From Clytia hemisphaerica (taxonomy: Eukaryota > Cnidaria > Hydrozoa > Leptothecata > Clytiidae), in the NCBI GenBank assembly GCA_902728285.1, contig CACVBU010001035.1, forward strand, positions 362,735 to 426,734: DNA of 64,000 nt, in the 5' to 3' direction. The translations under genes and the position numbers were made by a program. Under the pieces are notes generated by a model. It saw nothing but the letters and a program-made list of their open reading frames with translations. It ran no database searches and was not told the origin of the DNA. This document shows positions 52,507 to 64,000 of this stretch, one piece after another (position 1 is the stretch's first letter; every line of letters starts with the position of its first letter).

Positions 52507-52742
52507 ACACGTCGATTTTATAGAACAAACTATATAAGAACATATAAGGCTTCGATGGCCAGAATAATAAGAACAAGTTAAGAACATTTTAAGGCTTTGC
52601 GGATTCCAAACACCCAATTTCTTAGAAAAATTGACAAAAATACTCACAGAATAGTGAAAATAAGAACATGTTAAGAACATTTTTAGGCTCAAAACAAAAA
52701 AAGTTAAGAACGTCTGAAGGCCTCAAAAATTTGGGACGTGCA
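52507..52742 (+). mobile_element. ACACGTTTT TIR element
   Basis: ACACGTCGATTTTATAGAAC-AAACTATATAAGAACATATAAGG; right end degraded to AATTTGGGACGTGC. Confidence 0.78.
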
Positions 52743-53474
52743 GCGGTTATTCAAACCATTTACTATTACATATCATTTACCACTGCCCCAAAATAGTTCG
52801 TTCAAAAAATCATAAAAATGAAAAATTCATTCTAAACAGTCAACTTGGACCCCAGATTGTACCTAAAACATGATCATTTAAAACAAAGAGTTCAGACGAT
52901 ACCACATATCAAAACTATCCTAGAGTATCATGAAACAACCACCATTTGACATCTCAATAAAACAATTCTTCTTTCGCAATTTAACATCTTCTGTCATCAC
53001 ACACTGCTTCAAAAAAAAATCACGAACATTTTTCTTCAAAGAAATCATATCATCATCAACAAACGAGGGCACAAAAAAATTTTGTTCAAATAAAACGACA
53101 CACTACACAGCAACAAGAGGATTGAACAACAAAAAAACGCAAGAAAAGCCTCTTGACCCTGAGATCTTTGTAAGCTTTGTGTAAACAAAATCACCAAAAC
53201 TATCAGAATGACACGGATTTTTTCCCCGCTTCTTACACATTATATTATGATAAATATTTCGAAACTTTCGTAAATTATCAAATTGAGAAAATATTTTTTG
53301 GAATTTTTCGAGTCAGCGTAATGATATGAAAATAATACAATTTTGACGGAGCAGGATGGGTAGGATGGTTTCAGATTAATCAAGTATTTAGAAATATGTC
53401 AACTAAGTGTGAAGTGTCCTTCGGTTCTCTTTCAACTTTTTTTTATGAAAAAGCACAAAATGGAAGAAAACATG

Positions 53475-53822
53475 TACACAATTTTTTTTATAAGAATGGT
53501 GTTTTTTCATTTCATGATGGATATTCTTTACTTTCTAGGGAAAATTGTCCTAAAATGTTCTTACACCATTCTTGGGTTAATTAGTACCCTAATTCAGACT
53601 AGATTTATACGTTTAATACACGTGTTAAAAACATAAAATGGCAATTTTTGTGAAAGTAGTGAGCTTTACTTGGTAGTAATTGGCAATTTAAAATTGAAAA
53701 TGCTCTAAAAGTGGCATTCTAAGGTTCAATTGCCAAATTCCATGATAGTGATATTCTTAAATTTTTGGCCAATTTCATCATTAATATACTTATAGTATTA
53801 TTCTTATATAAAAAAGCGTGTA
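53475..53822. mobile_element. ACACG..TATAAGAAT element, long diverged copy
   Basis: ACACAATTTTTTTTATAAGA-ATGG at the left and TATTCTTATATAAAAAAGCG-TGTA at the right, about 345 bp; the interior is largely different from the short copies. Confidence 0.65.
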
Positions 53823-55690
53823 CTGAGTCAATAATGAACAATCCATTATATGTGATAGATCACCAATTTGTGATACCGCCAATTAATTGACCTTCAATTA
53901 AACTAATACTAATTAACTATCAGAGTGAGAAAGAGAGGCGTGTTAAGTAAATGGAGAACTTTAAACGACTTTAAACCAACTGGAAACTTTATCTTCATAC
54001 AACAATCTTGTATATTTTCCCACAGAAATGTTACGAGCATTAAATAGTTTCAAAATCTCTTAATAGGAGGGGGGGGGGTAAAATAATACACTTGGTGCTA
54101 TCTTATAAACAGAAATGCTAAAAAAAGTTGCGCCAGATTCAGTTTAAATGTTCAAACTCAGCTCTTAAGGCCTATCGTTTGCATCTCTCAAAAAAAAAAC
54201 CTTGTCCGAATCCAAAATTGAGCATCTATTGATATATATATTTCATAATTTCATTTTTGATTCCTTTATGTTATAAAAAAGTTCTTCACCAAGAAACAAT
54301 TTGTTTGCCATTTCTAAGGAACCTCATACCCAAAACACATAAAAAAGAGTCAAACCTACAACGTACAAAATATGCACTAACAGTATGCATCGAACGCATG
54401 ATACCAAAAAAGACGACTACAAGAGAAGAAAAAAAAGAAATAATTTGAAAGATGATTGTTAATGATGAAACCAGCTGGTTTGAACGTTTTGTAGTTCGAT
54501 CCCTCCCCCAACCCTCTACACATAAAACGAAATGACATTCACTTCACTTTCCCTCTTATCAATTTCTAAATGAAAGAAATACCACTGAGAATACATTCAA
54601 TCTGCCACGATCGTTTTTCCATGGTGTCAGTATGGGTAATTTCATTAGTGTTATGGGATTCCTTTCAACATACTTTGTACAGCAAAAAAGAAACAGACAC
54701 AATATGAAGGGCAGGTGTGTACTGTATGTGGTGCCTTCTCCAAAAAAACCACACCTTCCCTTACTTCATACAAAAATCTCATTCCTTCTATCTTTTTAGT
54801 TCATAATCGTATAATGAGACTCCTCCAAAGTAAAAGAAGGATTAGGACCCAAAACGAAACACGACGATCGTGATCAACGAATCTAGACTCGGTTCCATTT
54901 CACTCTTTCTCTGTCCCTCATTCAAGCCTTTCCAATGACATGTAAACGAGGCTGTCCATCAATTCATGGAAAAATAGTGACATAACATTTTTTTCTTGCA
55001 ATGAAAAAAAAATAATGATAAAACCAGAGTGATGGTGCGAAAATCACTTTTCTCATTCACAAGAAACTTGACAGGAAGGCTTACTTCTGTCACAGAAAAA
55101 CATAAAACATTTTTCAAGCATACATGCAAAGAGAAATTACAATACCATGCTATTCTACCTCTCCTAGAATGTCATAAGAATAAAAATATCAAGTCCTAAA
55201 GAATCCCACGTCTTAACGAAAAACTGACAAATTCTCCTGACAAATCACTACCAACGTCATTAGGTAGAAAGTCACACACAAAAAAAGGTTCAATGAAAAT
55301 ATTGATTTACCAAGAGATGATCATCTCAGCAAAACAAACATTAACTTTTTGTTCGAAGGAACGAATAGGATATGTTAGAGTGACGTTCTACAAACATCAC
55401 TCACATTTCTCTACACTCAATCTCAGACAGTAACACAAAAAAAAAATTAAGGATGGAAAATTAAATTTTTTGACAGTTCTGCTCTGGAAATTTCATTAAC
55501 TTGGTCATACTACATATAACTACAGTATACAAAAGCACGAAGGAGCATGGAGTTGTTAGGGGGAGGTAGCATCTTGATGGCATATTTAACATGTAAAATA
55601 AAGGATCAGTATTGCGTGTAGATTAACATCAAATGACAGGGAGGTGCGACGGAAATTAAAAAAACAGATTATAGATAAAAACCGAAGGAA
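53823..55690. other. Intergenic, no gene seen
   Basis: No supported ORFs; a run of nine Gs at about 54069. Confidence 0.4.
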
Positions 55691-55719
55691 AATTTCTCCT
55701 TCATAAAACCATGTTCCAA

Positions 55720-55990
55720 CTAAAACTTCTTCCTAATTCCAATTAAGCGGTACGGATCATGTTTATTCATAGTGAGAAGAAGGAGGAGCACGGGGCGGGT
55801 GGGGCACTCATATGGTCATATGATCCAGCTAAACTTCTTCCTAATTCCAATTAAGCGGTACGGATCATGTTTATCCATAGTGAGAAGCATGGGGAGCGCG
55901 GGGCGGGTGGGGCACTCATATGGTCATATGATCCAGCTAGACTTCTTCCTAATTCCAATTAAACGGTGCGGATCATGTTTATTCATAATG
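55720..55990 (+). repeat. 108-bp tandem repeat, ~2.5 copies
   Basis: CTTCTTCCTAATTCCAATTA occurs at 55726, 55834 and 55942, exactly 108 bp apart. Units also share GCGGTACGGATCATGTTTAT and GGGGCGGGTGGGGCACTCAT, plus ATATGGTCATATGATC, an internal palindrome. Because 108 is divisible by three, an ORF (55772-56071) runs through the repeats. That ORF is probably incidental. Confidence 0.88.
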
Positions 55991-57066
55991 AGAAGCATGG
56001 GGAGCACTAGCTTCCCTAAAATGGCATTCGCGGTCAACTCTTATCAAATTGATTTATCAATATACGGGTAAAATTGAAGATATATATGATTTTCGAATTC
56101 TTTATGTAAAGATCTTAAAGTGTTAATACTGAGACCCTTTTCATGGTATTAAAAATTTAAGTTTTTGAGGAAGGCTTTAATACCGAGTATTACAAAACTG
56201 AGTGACTCTACCCCGTGTATATGAAAATTACTCGCCCAAGTCAAGGGGAAAAAAACATCTACACGTTAACTGCCAAGCCACATTCAGAAATAAAAAATTC
56301 GACCATACTTGAAGTTTCTTTCAATACTTTCAGAGGCTCCTGTGAAGTTTTGGGTCAAATGCATTCAAAGTTTATATCAATCGACGCAGAATTTCATGTA
56401 GATTTCAAAAATGCAATAAGAAAAGTCTTGGTATCAAAAGTTATGGCCCTTTGAAGTACTACCAGTATTTTGACCTCTCTACTACGAGTATAATCGTAGT
56501 TGGCAACGAAAGTGTCAATACAACCCTTTACCACAAGCACTCAGCCATAAAAGAGGGCAACAGAATTCCGCTCGAATTTCGGACAAACAAACACACTTTA
56601 GCACCTCTCGATTCGCTGTCATTAACCGGAAGAAGACCCTCGGAAGTGAGATAGGAAAGGAAATAAAACTTCTACAACTGTCAAGTCAGCAAACCATAAA
56701 ATGATGCATCGTTCCATCAAGCAAATTATTCAACTACTCAAAACATTTGAACGTTTGAAAAATATTTTGCTGGCTTACAATGTACATGTTTTGAAAACAT
56801 GGGGAGACTTAACCAACTTTGTATGAACCAAATGCACGTTGAACACAAAAACCCCGCATCATAAAGAGGTCTTTAATGTCATTGGTAAAATCATAACAAG
56901 CAGATTATCTCACTTATTTTACATGCCTGAATTCTCACCCCTTAAATCTTATCAATTTCTATTTTAAGTACAATGAAACTTCCTCATGGCCCTACACTAC
57001 ATTTCATAATAAGACCAAGAGTTTTTCCATCAGTAAAAGACACACCATGATTTCGCAAGTAGATAA

Positions 57067-57327
57067 GAGTTTTTTTATAAGAACATCCAAAATTTCAGAT
57101 TTTCTTAACTTTGTGGGTTGTAAGCCTAAAATGTTCTTGATATAATATGTTCTTATTTCAGCCATTTTGTTACCATTTTTACCCATTTTCCTAAGAAATC
57201 AGGTGTTTTTGAGTCCGCGAAGCCTTAAAATAATGTGTTCTTAACTTGTTCTTAAGACTTGTCCTCAGCATTTTGGTCAACGAAGCCTTATGTTCTTATA
57301 CAGTTTGTTCTTGTAAAAAATTCGTGC
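57067..57327 (-). mobile_element. ACACGTTTT TIR element, reverse orientation
   Basis: TTTTTTTATAAGAACATCCA at the left (outer ACACG lost) and TATACAGTTTGTTCTTGTAA-AAAATTCGTG at the right; interior words 'gtgttcttaacttgttcttaa' are shared. Confidence 0.75.
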
Positions 57328-57705
57328 AGATAAAAAATGTTTTAACAGGAAAGATATTAAATCAAGAAGTTAAAGTGCAATGAAATGGTTGATATTATGG
57401 AGAAAATGGCCATCGAGTGAAAGCTTTTACATGGAGACATGGACACTTTCATTTGATAAAAACTGGCAACCATTTCTTGTTGTTCAAAAAGATATGCATT
57501 TTAATTGGCCTTACCAAGTGCGGTTCAGAAAGACACCTGCCTCTGATTTTTGGCCATACATTATTTTAAATTATAAATAAAGATTGGTATAGCATTGGGG
57601 TAAATGGAAAAGAATATGCCAGTTTTAAAGCAAGGGAATAGATGAGAATGCAGTTCAAATCAAACTCACATCAAAGAGAAAAATTACATATACCACTGCC
57701 TTAAA

Positions 57706-57947
57706 CACACTCCTGTGTCACAGACCCGGTTGGCCCCCAACCCACTGGAAAATGTGGTCAAAATTTAATCCCCTGTAGGAGATATACCCACAATTTCAGC
57801 TTCAAAGAGAAAAATGCATTCCAAGACCATTCCCACTGGATTATTTTAGCTTGGAACAATACCATTTCTATTCTCATTGGGATTTCCATCGGAATTTTTA
57901 TCCCCACTATGGGAAAATATTCCACCGGGGCTGTGAGACAGGGATGT
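57706..57947. mobile_element. CACAGACCC-type TIR repeat
   Basis: ACACTCCTGTGTCACAGACC at the left and CCGGGGCTGTGAGACAGGGA at the right, 242 bp; the cleanest copy of this family in the window. Confidence 0.8.
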
Positions 57948-59323
57948 TAAAACTGTGTCTACTCTTTATAAACAAAAAGCAGTGGGTTAATCCAGAAAGA
58001 ATTTGTATTTTTTTAAAAGGTAGCCTCCTGGGTTTTTTATTTTCCAGACCACCCTGGACGTCATACCTCCTCAACATAGGGCGTACAGACTATTCGTGGA
58101 ATAGCCCAATGAAAAGGAGTGAGTTTAGGATAGATTTACTGTGATATAATGATACAACGAAACCAAAAAGTCAGGGTCGGAACCTCCATCATACGATATG
58201 GAAATTAGGAAAACCTTTAAAATAAAGACTTTTGGTCTTCTGAAACGCTTACAAGTTATGGTCATTCAGCTTTATCCCGTTACATACAACTTTTTCAAAC
58301 ATTTTAAATTACTATAATCTTTCTAAAAACTAAATTATACCAAGATATACATGATATTTCAAGGGAAAATAGCTGACAATAGAAATGCTTCGAAAATCAT
58401 CAAAATTTAAGTCATTAAGTAAATAACTTTAACACGTAAAAAAAGAAAGGAAAGCTTACCTTGAAGTAGTAGTGTTGTGATCTCAATGTGTAGCTAACCA
58501 ACAAATTGGAGATTCTGAAATAAAATAAAAAATCACTTGTTACGAATTTTTCTACAAAACTGTACTAATAAAAAGATAGAGAGAAAGTGAGAGACAAATT
58601 ATGATATTAATCGACTTATAAGAGCCGGATTGTCATAAGACCTGGCTTGTTCGAAGAGACAGACGCAAAAAACCGTCTGGCTATTTCTCTCTTTCTCGTT
58701 TTTCATATCTCGTCAACGTTTTATCTTTACACATCGTTAAAGAAAAACGTTTACAAGAAGAATATGTATGCTACGTTGTATTTTCGAAAGAAATTGATTC
58801 CCGTATTTTCAAAGGAAATTGAACATCCTCGTTTTTTAAAAAAAAGGTCGAATTAAACTTATAATTAAAGACAAAATGTATTGGACAGAGTTTCAGGACA
58901 AAAAAAACTTTAGATGCTAGAAACTTCCAACTCGTTTCACCCTGGACCGTTTTTTAAAGTATAATGAGCTAAGTAAAATCCAAAAATATTCTGGACAAGA
59001 ATCCATAATGGTGGATTCATGCTAGCATTTGGTATTTTTGGCCATTGAACCTGCAAATTATTTTTGATACAGAAACAATGCTTTCTCACACCAAAAATAG
59101 GAATTAATTTTTGTTTTTCTGAAACTGGATCCGTATATTATTTCAATACTATTCCAGGGCTATTATTTAGAATTTTGGGAAGTACCTTTGTACTGATCAT
59201 GGTTTTACAAAAATTATAATTTTCAAAACACAGAAGGTCGTTAATCTGAATGCTGCAAATTTTATTTTTATTCATAGAATTATATTTCACAGGTCTATTG
59301 ACCTCTACGAAATAATTTTAGAT
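57948..59323. other. Intergenic, no gene seen
   Basis: No supported gene; AT-rich. Confidence 0.35.
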
Positions 59324-60394
59324 TTATAAATTGTCTAATTCTTCATCTGTCGTCCAGTCGTCAGAAGATATGGACAGAAGAGAAGACGTTGTTTTGGTCT
59401 TTGTCCTAGATTTTCGAACTAGGCGAAGGTTTGTTCTAGGGCTTCCTCTTACATGCCAAACGAAATCGTCATTTTTTGAATTCATTTTTTTCGCCTTTTA
59501 GCACATATCTTTAATGATTTTTCTTTCGTTGATGGTGAAGTCGTCTGTGATGCTAAAGCCACCAATTTCATTGAATCGTTTCAGCTTATGCAGATTTTGC
59601 ATTATCCGTTCTTTTTCCTCTATACTTTTTAAGATCAACTTGATTGGACGCCAATGTAGCCCTTTTTGGTTTTGTCCAATGCGATGATGGTGGGACGGTT
59701 TGATATCTTGAACGCCAATGTTACCTAGTATACCTTCAATATCTATTTTGTCCTGTTCCTGTTGTTCCTCTTTGTTGTCTACCTCTAATTCCACCATTCC
59801 ATGTATAATAATATTTCGTTTTCTTGATTCGATGTCTCTTTCTTCATTCTTGTTTTCTTGTTGGTGTTCTCTCACTGCTGATTTGAAATTATCCTTGTGT
59901 TTCTTAGTTATTTCAGCGTATGTTTTTTCTGATGTTTTCTCTATGTAATTCGTCGTTTGCTTTATTTCTTCTTTTATAATCTGCTTGTTTTTTATTTCAA
60001 AGTCAGCCATCTTATTGGTTAAGATGTTTTCGATATCGTTCTTAAGGCTGCGGTTCTTGGCTAGCTGGTTTTTGAGCTTTTTAATGACGTCGTCCTTCTT
60101 CTCAATCTCCCTCTGCATCATATGATACGAGTTCTCACCTATTTTACTCATTAGAGATCGTGTTATCCGCACGCAATTCTGACATAGATATTGTTCGTTA
60201 TAAGTGTTGGCAAAAATTTGCAGCTGATAAAGCGGTAATTGTGTGCACTCGTAGTGTACCATGCGGTGGCATTTTCGGCATTTTAGACGGTTTTGGTCAT
60301 CGTCATCTGAGCAGGAGGTGGGAGTGCATGTTTGGTTTTGTTTAGCTTCTTCAAATGGTTGTTTTTCTTGCTTTTTGTCGGTTTTTTCGTTCAT
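59324..60394 (-). pseudogene. Non-LTR retrotransposon ORF1 with one in-frame stop
   Basis: Translation from MNEKTDKKQEK (60394) gives a Cys/His finger CRKCHRMVHYEC...CQNC (PHD-like), then a coiled coil, then an RRM-like/Transposase_22-type core with RKRNIIIHGMVE and HHHRIGQNQKGLHWRPIKL. The frame meets TAA at 59498-59500 (after KDMC). It continues without shift as KAKKMNSKNDDFVWHVRGSP and reaches the natural stop at 59324-59326. Related ORF1 proteins carry this WxVRGSPR tail, so the TAA is a recent nonsense change in an otherwise intact gene. The encoded protein would coat element RNA. No ORF2/RT follows downstream, so the copy is incomplete. The frame is also open upstream to 60568, but those residues look non-coding. 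Confidence 0.85.
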
Positions 60395-60399
60395 GTTTT

Positions 60400-61150
60400 T
60401 GATTTTGCTAAATTTCAACCATTTTTGAAGAACTGCACAAAATGCGTGTTGACTAACTGACGTCAAATAAAAACTTGACGAGCTCAATAATATGTAATAC
60501 TCAGAGTAAGGTATAAATTCAACACCTAAAGTCTTTCTTAAACTTCTCAAATTAACAGAATAGTCCAACTTTAAAGATATATGTAATTGCAGCCATTTTT
60601 GAGCATTTTTTTCTTGATATCGATATAACTAGATAAAGAGATCTTTCAAACTGCAAAGTCTCAATGTTGTCACTTATACCATTGCAGACATATTTAATAG
60701 GGAAAGATGGACTTTGAAAATTATGTGAAAGTCGTTTAGCTTATCTCCATTTAACCCTGCAAAGTGTTATCAATAAGATAACAAAGTGTCATTACATATT
60801 TTGACTTTTTTTAAAGGTCCATTGTAGAGCGGGGGGTGTTGGAAATCAAATTTATCCTAGGCCCCTTCCTCTCTGAAGGCCTTGTTCCAAAATCAGTGAA
60901 TTTCTTTTTACCCAAACATCATGCACTACAAAACTTTTATTTGACACCCCTGGAGTTTAAACATACCTGCAAGTACGGAATAAGGGGATGAAGTATCCTT
61001 ACAGATGATAAGTTTATATCCACAAATTTATCCCTGGACAATGTGAATTGTTTTATTATGTTCAATCGCAGACACTCGTGAAAACGCCAAATATTTTGAA
61101 ATTCAATCCCCATATTTCTACTTTCACAAATAGAAAGATGTCGTTTTTAG
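60400..61150. other. Intergenic, no gene seen
   Basis: No supported coding region. Confidence 0.35.
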
Positions 61151-61300
61151 GGTGACAATTCATACTACACTGCAGGCCATTTTTCATGTCTGGTTGCCGG
61201 ACGCTGTCCTTTCTGAAATCACTAAATTTTGGTAAAAACAGCCTATTTAGTGGAAAAACATTAAAAAAGTACCCTTTTTGGTCATCAACGGAACGCTGCC
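61150..61300. repeat. Dispersed repeat, inverted match at 2.4 kb
   Basis: CAGGCCATTTTTCATG, TTGCCGGACGCTGTCCTTT and AAAACAGCCTATTTAGTGG correspond reversed to 2430-2560. Confidence 0.5.
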
Positions 61301-61979
61301 CTGCCGTTCTAGAATATTTCCTGCACTGCTCCTTTTACTTGCATGGAGAATATTTCTGTCAAAGTATTGTGCCAACTGATGTCATCATTGTATTATTTAT
61401 AACCCTTCAAGTTCAAGCATCTTGGGCCTCTTTGTCCATCCCCCCCAAAAAAAATGAATGTTTTTGATAACTTTTGAAATATTTATCCAATTGACTTAAA
61501 ATTTTGTATGTGTGCATCAAATATGAATTGGCAACTTTGATGAAAATTTCGGCATCATTGATGACGTCATCGCCAGCTGATGACGTCATTAATTCTTTGA
61601 AAATACCAAAAATAGGACCCCCTGGACCCCTGTAACTTTTTTTCAATTGGATTTTTTTGCCCAAATTTTATGAGGCAACTCCACGTGGCATGTATCTTGG
61701 GGCAGAGGATCAATTTTTTCCCCTGTTGGTATCGTGTATTTTTACAGACCAGGCCAAAAATGCCCTTTTTTGACTAAATAGCCCTAGGATACTGTATCTA
61801 GTGATTGCATAATGCTATTGACTTGAAATTTTGACATGCATTAGACATTGATGATACAAACAGCTTGCAGCCAAAATTTCAGCAAAATCGGACGACTTGT
61901 TATGCTGAAAGTGAGCATTTTAGGTAAAAAAATGGAACGGTCTGTAAATACCAATTGCTCATGTGACTACATTGATATT

Positions 61980-62140
61980 TTGCCCGGGGGGGGGGGTACT
62001 AGGGTTGCAAGCTGACGGGGTGGTGCCGCCCGATTTTCGAACTTTGGACCCTTACCGGGACTAAAAAGGAGAAAACAAAGGAAAATTTTGGGAATTTTTT
62101 ACCCTAGCGGGACAATTTGACCAAATTTCGATCTTTCAGG
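61980..62140. repeat. Dispersed repeat, inverted match at 26.9 kb
   Basis: GTACTAGGGTTGCAAGCTGA, 'ccgcccgattttcgaactttggacccttaccgggac' correspond reversed to 26980-27060; preceded by nine or more Gs. Confidence 0.55.
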
Positions 62141-64000
62141 GGGTAAAAAGTTGAAATTTTCCTATTTTTTCGAGCTACAGGAGTTTCTAAGTTCCGGAAG
62201 GTGGTCAACGTTTATTTTACAGACCAGTCTGCAAAGTACCAAATACTCATGGGAACAAATTTTTATGTTACTAGTCTCTTTTATTTGACAGCCTTCAGGA
62301 ATGAATTTCAGTCAAATCGAACAAAACAATCAGTCAAAATATGATTTTGGTCAAGTTTACATTCTGGTCTGTAAAATATTAACTAGATAGGTAGCCGAAC
62401 CAAAATTTTACAAATCTTCAATTATCCATATCTACCTGGTAAAAATTTCATAGTAATTGTCAAGCTTGAGATTTTAAGGGGGACCTCGAGCATAGTAAAA
62501 AATAGAAAGTTAATCATAGGGTTAAAGGGAGAGAGAAAAGGGAGAGAGAAAAGAGGTAAGTTTAGCCTAAAGTTTTTATCTCTGATAAAGGAGTTTTAGT
62601 CTTAACTGCCAATTGAATGCAGTGAGCGAATCAATTGTTCCAATAATATAGCAAGGGACTATTGGGTTGCTCTTTAAGCACCATTCATCAGGGGTAAGCA
62701 GAGCCCCCCCCTTACAGCATAACAATTTAACAATATCTAAATGGCTTAAATAAGGGACAACAAGCCACATGCTGTGGACCTGTCTGATGATGAGAATCAG
62801 ATAAAAATAGGACATATAGCAAGAGAGCTGTGTATTGGAAATCCAGGAGTTGACATTGGTTTTTGAATTGGAAAGTCAGAAATTTCAAAAAAAACATTTT
62901 ACCTTGGTCTTGGAACCAGACGATACTAATTGATAAATTCGACTATTGAAGTAATCGATAATGATCGAAGTAATCGAACAAACACTTTTCTTGGGAAGTT
63001 GATCTTCAAATTAGTTTTCAAGGTTGGCTTGGCTCAAATCTTTTCATCTATGGCTCAAGTTTTAGGCAATTTCTCATAGTTTTTGAAAATATTAATTTTA
63101 TTAAAAAGCGCCGGGTTTTTTTTCATGAATCCCTTTAGAAGTTTTGCGGCGCATTTGTTTGCTCGCGAATCAAATAAACGATGTTGCACTATCGCAGCAT
63201 TAATCTTTGATAAGCATTTTGGCGAGACGCTGGTGTGACTAACTGATTATTACCGTGAGTGGTTCTAAATCTGACAGCCCTGCCTAAATACGATGGGGTC
63301 TTTCAAAGATACAAACTAAAATAAAAGAAACCTTTTGCTGTGATGCAACGAAGATACCAAAGTATCAACTAAACTGAGAAATTTGATACACTGAACCAAT
63401 TGAACCAAATAACAATAAACTGCTTTTATACAAAACATAATTTTTAATTACAAAATTGTCCAAATTGTTTAGCGTTAAACACCAGCAACGGATTCAGAAT
63501 ACAGAATAGAGGTAATTATTTTTAATTGACATCTTGACATTACAGTATAGTCATATTGTTAGACGTTTGTTTGGAGAGTTCTTGTAATAATTTATTGTTC
63601 AACTTGGAGAGGGAATGTTTGTAAACATATAATTTTTTTTCATAACAGTTATTTGGGGGGTCGGATTTAGGCAGGGCTGTTGGACTCATGGTACAGTGTG
63701 GTTGCAAATCCCCTGTTGTTGCCCACCCCCAAACGGACTTTAACTGGAAGAGCCCATTGACGTTATATGCTACTAAATTTGTGATGGATTTTTGCTACTG
63801 AAAACCTGGCCCAAACACTCCATGATATGGTGCAGGCCAGTTTGTGGGTGGTCATGATCATGTCCGGCAGGCTGGATGTCCAGACGATTTCAATCGAATG
63901 GAACCGACAATCAAAACAGTCAAACCAAATCGAACGCAATCAACCGATTGAAATTCGATTGTTGAATGCAATCGTATCTCAATTGAATATTACCGCAATT
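62141..64000. other. Intergenic to window end, no gene seen
   Basis: A short GGGAGAGAGAAAA duplication lies at 62526-62552. No ORF with recognisable content. Confidence 0.35.

Noticed and set aside
60394-60568. N-terminal extension of ORF1 (MDYSVNLRSL...)
   Set aside because: Upstream residues look non-coding; the Lys/Glu-rich MNEKTDKKQ start just before the zinc finger fits the family better.

Overview
This is an AT-rich, intron-rich animal nuclear genome fragment. The evidence is two spliced minus-strand metazoan genes with GT/AG introns, non-LTR retrotransposon pieces, and a dense load of short inverted-repeat (MITE-like) DNA elements. The retroelement style, the BMP-type receptor and an RGS22-type gene suit a marine invertebrate. 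My best guess is a cnidarian or other early-branching animal, but the sequence does not fix the species.

Layout. 1-1573: 3' part of a CR1/L2-like non-LTR retrotransposon, ending in a hairpin and poly(A). 1574-9181: repeats only, including two arrays of a 124-bp unit, a 938-bp element with terminal inverted repeats (TIRs) and a TTATA target duplication, and smaller palindromic MITEs. 9182-10159: one unspliced minus-strand ORF (325 aa) of unknown function. 10160-14878: repeats. 14879-34168: an RGS22-like gene on the minus strand. I could join 19 exons in frame into a 1031-aa protein with four RGS-type folds. 34169-37053: intergenic, with a ~470-bp duplication. 37054-45855 (first exon further upstream not found): a type I TGF-beta/BMP receptor kinase of the ALK1/ALK2 (ACVR1/ACVRL1, Saxophone) class on the minus strand, five exons, with an unusual extra C-terminal tail. 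45856-59323: about 13 kb without a supported gene, seeded with many copies of one TIR family. 59324-60394: a retrotransposon ORF1 (PHD-like finger, coiled coil, RRM-like part) on the minus strand with one in-frame stop. 60395-64000: repeats only.

How the genes relate. The receptor would be a plasma-membrane Ser/Thr kinase acting with a type II receptor and phosphorylating BMP-class R-Smads. RGS22 relatives are multi-RGS scaffolds linked in vertebrates to G-alpha binding in testis and ciliated cells. They lie tail-to-head on one strand, about 2.9 kb apart, and nothing suggests co-regulation.

The main unexplained signal is the repeat content. At least a dozen copies share the terminus ACACGTTTTTTATAAGAAC, and there are at least seven other inverted-repeat families, several inside RGS22 or receptor introns close to exons. 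No CRISPR array, operon, intact tRNA or rRNA was seen.
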